Source: Parasedimentitalea maritima
GTDB lineage: Bacteria; Pseudomonadota; Alphaproteobacteria; Rhodobacterales; Rhodobacteraceae
Direction of reading: 5' to 3'
NCBI RefSeq assembly: GCF_005771405.1
Contig: NZ_VAUA01000005.1
Coordinates: forward strand, 62,001-126,000
Length of the DNA stretch: 64,000 bases
Shown piece by piece: positions 62,288 through 64,000 of this stretch. The stretch's first letter is position 1. Every line of letters starts with the position of its first letter. The translations under genes and the position numbers were made by a program. Below the pieces are notes generated by a model. The model made no database searches, had not been told where the DNA came from, and saw only the letters and a list, made by a program, of their open reading frames with translations.

Positions 62288-63448
62288 TTACCCCAGACGT
62301 TCCAGTACCGCACGGGCAGCACGAAGCCCCGGAGATTCGCCATCCAGACCTAACTGTGACATTGTAAGCGCCATGGCCTGATGTTGTGTTTGTGGGTTTG
62401 AGGCCACTTGCGACAAAGCAGTCGAAATATTGTCTGCTGTGCACTCTGGCCCAAGACACTCAGGCACAACCCGGCTGCAAGTTACCAAATTGACCAAGGT
62501 CACAGTGTCGATCAAGGCCATGCGCTTCATTATCTGCCAGGTTAACCACTGAAATTTATAAGCAATTACCATTGGGGTATTCGCCGCCGCCAGTTCTAGC
62601 GACACAGTTCCCGACGCGGCCAGAGCCAGGTCAGCGGCTGCAAAGGCTGCACGTTTATGGGATTGCGCTGTCGCTGGCTCAAAATCACGAGGATCCAGAA
62701 CCAGCGCATCGCCCGGCCATGACTGTAACTTGTCACGCACCAAATCGGCCACCGGTGCCGCAGCAGGAACAATGACACGCATGTTTGGGTGAGACTTGCA
62801 AAATGCCGCCAACGCCTCCCCAAACACGGGGGCCAAGCGCTCGACCTCAGAACGGCGAGATCCCGGTAACGCAAGCACAAATGGCGTATCCCCCATACCC
62901 ATCTCAGCCCGGAATCGTGAAATCTCGTTAGGTGTCGCTTGCGGTTCTGCCACGACAGGGTGACCCACAAAGTCACATTCCATACCAGCCGCCTGCATAA
63001 ATCGTGGCTCAAACGGAAGCAACGCCAAGACTTGGTCAATGACCCGAGCCATCCGTTTGGCTCGGCCAGGACGCCAAGCCCAGACAGATGGCGCCACATA
63101 GTGTACCGTTCGGATGGAGCTGGATTTTTTGACCAGCTTAGCCACCCGCAATGAAAAGTCAGGGGCATCAATGGTGATCAGGACGTCAGGCTTTGAGGCA
63201 ATCACCGCTTCTGCCACTTCACGAATACGGCGTTTCAAATGCTGATACTTTGGCAAGACCTCTGCCAGCCCCATAACCGACAACTCATCCATCGGGAACT
63301 GAGAGACCAGTCCTTGGTCGGACATCATTTGGCCACCTACCCCGTCAAACGAGACCCCAGGCGATAGTTGCTTTAATCCCACCATCATAGCCCCTCCCAG
63401 CCGGTCGCCTGAAGGCTCACCAGCTAGAATAAAGACCCGCAGGCTCAT
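62288..63448 (-). CDS. lpxB: Lipid-A-disaccharide synthase
   Basis: A 386-residue glycosyltransferase family 19 enzyme joining lipid X and UDP-diacylglucosamine. Motifs: FILAGEPSGDRLGGAMM (residues 5-21), ITIDAPDFSLRVAK, and LALPGSRRSEV. The ATG at 63448 overlaps the lpxI stop (ATGA). Confidence 0.96.
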   Translation of the reverse strand: MSLRVFILAGEPSGDRLGGAMMVGLKQLSPGVSFDGVGGQMMSDQGLVSQFPMDELSVMGLAEVLPKYQHLKRRIREVAEAVIASKPDVLITIDAPDFSLRVAKLVKKSSSIRTVHYVAPSVWAWRPGRAKRMARVIDQVLALLPFEPRFMQAAGMECDFVGHPVVAEPQATPNEISRFRAEMGMGDTPFVLALPGSRRSEVERLAPVFGEALAAFCKSHPNMRVIVPAAAPVADLVRDKLQSWPGDALVLDPRDFEPATAQSHKRAAFAAADLALAASGTVSLELAAANTPMVIAYKFQWLTWQIMKRMALIDTVTLVNLVTCSRVVPECLGPECTADNISTALSQVASNPQTQHQAMALTMSQLGLDGESPGLRAARAVLERLG

Positions 63449-64000
63449 GCCGGGCGCAACCACAGATACAGACCGTGGTGATTACATGCGTCTATGACAT
63501 CGGCCTGCGACAACACAATCACGCCTCCGGCTTCGAGTACGATACCAGACAGCCCGGCACGGGCTGCCATCGTGACTGTGGCAGGACCAATGGTAGGAAG
63601 ATCCGCGCGACGATCCTGCGTGGATTTTGGGGCCTTAAACAGAAGACCACCCTGTCCATCGGGACGTTTTTGCAAAGATTCAAGCATCCAATCGGTGCCA
63701 AAGGCATTTTCCACCGCAATCGCCTGCCGTGCTCTGACAGCGCAAGACTGACCAATGTCAGCCGCACTCATCGCCGCTACTATTTCAGCCCCACGCAGTG
63801 CATCCGCCTTGTCCAGCTCACCAGGCTGTACCCGAGTTGGCACCCCAGCCTCCATCAGCAATTCAGGAACGACATCCTGCGCAGATCGAACGGTAAACCC
63901 AGCCTGTTCAAATATTTTGATAACCGCCTTTAGCGCACCATCGTCACCAGCTCCAAGTGCGGCCTGTATCACAGGAACCAATGGCATTGTGGCAGCGTCA
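63445..64000 (-). CDS. lpxI: UDP-2,3-diacylglucosamine pyrophosphatase LpxI, partial
   Basis: The C-terminal 184 codons of an LpxI (DUF1009) protein; the N-terminus lies beyond the window end. Recognisable parts: GAGDDGALKAVIKIFEQAGF, AEIVAAMSAADIGQSCAVRARQAIAVENAFGTD, and the C-terminal GLSGIVLEAGGVIVLS. It hydrolyses UDP-diacylglucosamine to lipid X, the substrate for LpxB encoded next. Family length is about 270. Confidence 0.93.
   Translation of the reverse strand, partial: DAATMPLVPVIQAALGAGDDGALKAVIKIFEQAGFTVRSAQDVVPELLMEAGVPTRVQPGELDKADALRGAEIVAAMSAADIGQSCAVRARQAIAVENAFGTDWMLESLQKRPDGQGGLLFKAPKSTQDRRADLPTIGPATVTMAARAGLSGIVLEAGGVIVLSQADVIDACNHHGLYLWLRPA

Overview
The window is ordinary chromosome of an alphaproteobacterium, almost certainly a marine member of the Rhodobacterales (Roseobacter group). 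The evidence is the gene order dusB-ntrB-ntrC-ntrY-ntrX followed by trkA-trkH-hfq-hflX, ctrA beside sciP, a fused ispDF, an aspartate-rich (non-zinc) HemB, NtrC and NtrX without the sigma-54 contact loop, and lineage-restricted proteins such as DUF6477 and a 92-residue DUF1153 protein. I found no insertion sequence, prophage, CRISPR array, rRNA gene or convincing tRNA gene.

Layout. 1-9,400: a TPR protein with a secreted partner, mfd, a small membrane protein, hemB, a SYLF-domain lipoprotein and a 3-hydroxyisobutyrate-dehydrogenase-like enzyme. 9,400-24,500: a penicillin-acylase-type hydrolase, then a long minus-strand block (hflX, hfq, trkH, trkA, ntrX, ntrY, ntrC, ntrB, dusB; transcription runs from dusB toward hflX) interrupted by one plus-strand lipoprotein gene. 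24,600-30,500: ispDF-pgpA-cinA (overlapping starts), an MmgE/PrpD enzyme, ratA-like, hpt and lipA. 30,600-33,800: a peroxide-defence group (peroxiredoxin, oxyR, katA). 33,800-35,500: a divergent pair, a DnaA-like helix-turn-helix regulator and a DUF6477 protein. 35,500-46,200: an MttB-family protein, guaA, an EamA transporter, a FadL-type porin, a P-loop protein plus metA, ppk2-tetR and a lipoprotein hydrolase. 46,200-50,500: rplM-rpsI, a MocR-type regulator divergent from a DUF1127 protein, a thioesterase and an enoyl-CoA hydratase. 50,800-54,600: trmFO, gluQ, hisI, a NifU-like scaffold and a 40-residue membrane peptide. 54,700-64,000: recG, ligA, ctrA, sciP, mnmA, a CadD-like membrane protein, lpxB and the 3' part of lpxI.

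Functional links visible here are nitrogen sensing (NtrBC/NtrYX), cell-cycle control (CtrA with its inhibitor SciP), peroxide response (OxyR, KatA, Prx), isoprenoid and phospholipid supply (IspDF, PgpA), lipid A synthesis (LpxI, LpxB), tRNA modification (DusB, TrmFO, GluQ, MnmA) and repair (Mfd, RecG, LigA).

The most interesting locus is 33,814-35,473. The regulator there has an N-terminal helix-turn-helix resembling the DnaA domain IV signature, faces a DUF6477 gene, and the intergenic region holds DnaA-box-like motifs and a palindrome. This matches what I remember of GafA, the direct activator of Rhodobacterales gene transfer agents, and its small neighbour. If right, this window contains both CtrA and its downstream GTA activator. 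Other points worth a second look: MetA predicted from residue 111 to use acetyl-CoA, a ribosome-binding site buried in a hairpin at the first gene, two unexplained structured intergenic regions (49,155-49,256 and 50,654-50,730), and a 40-residue membrane peptide behind recG.
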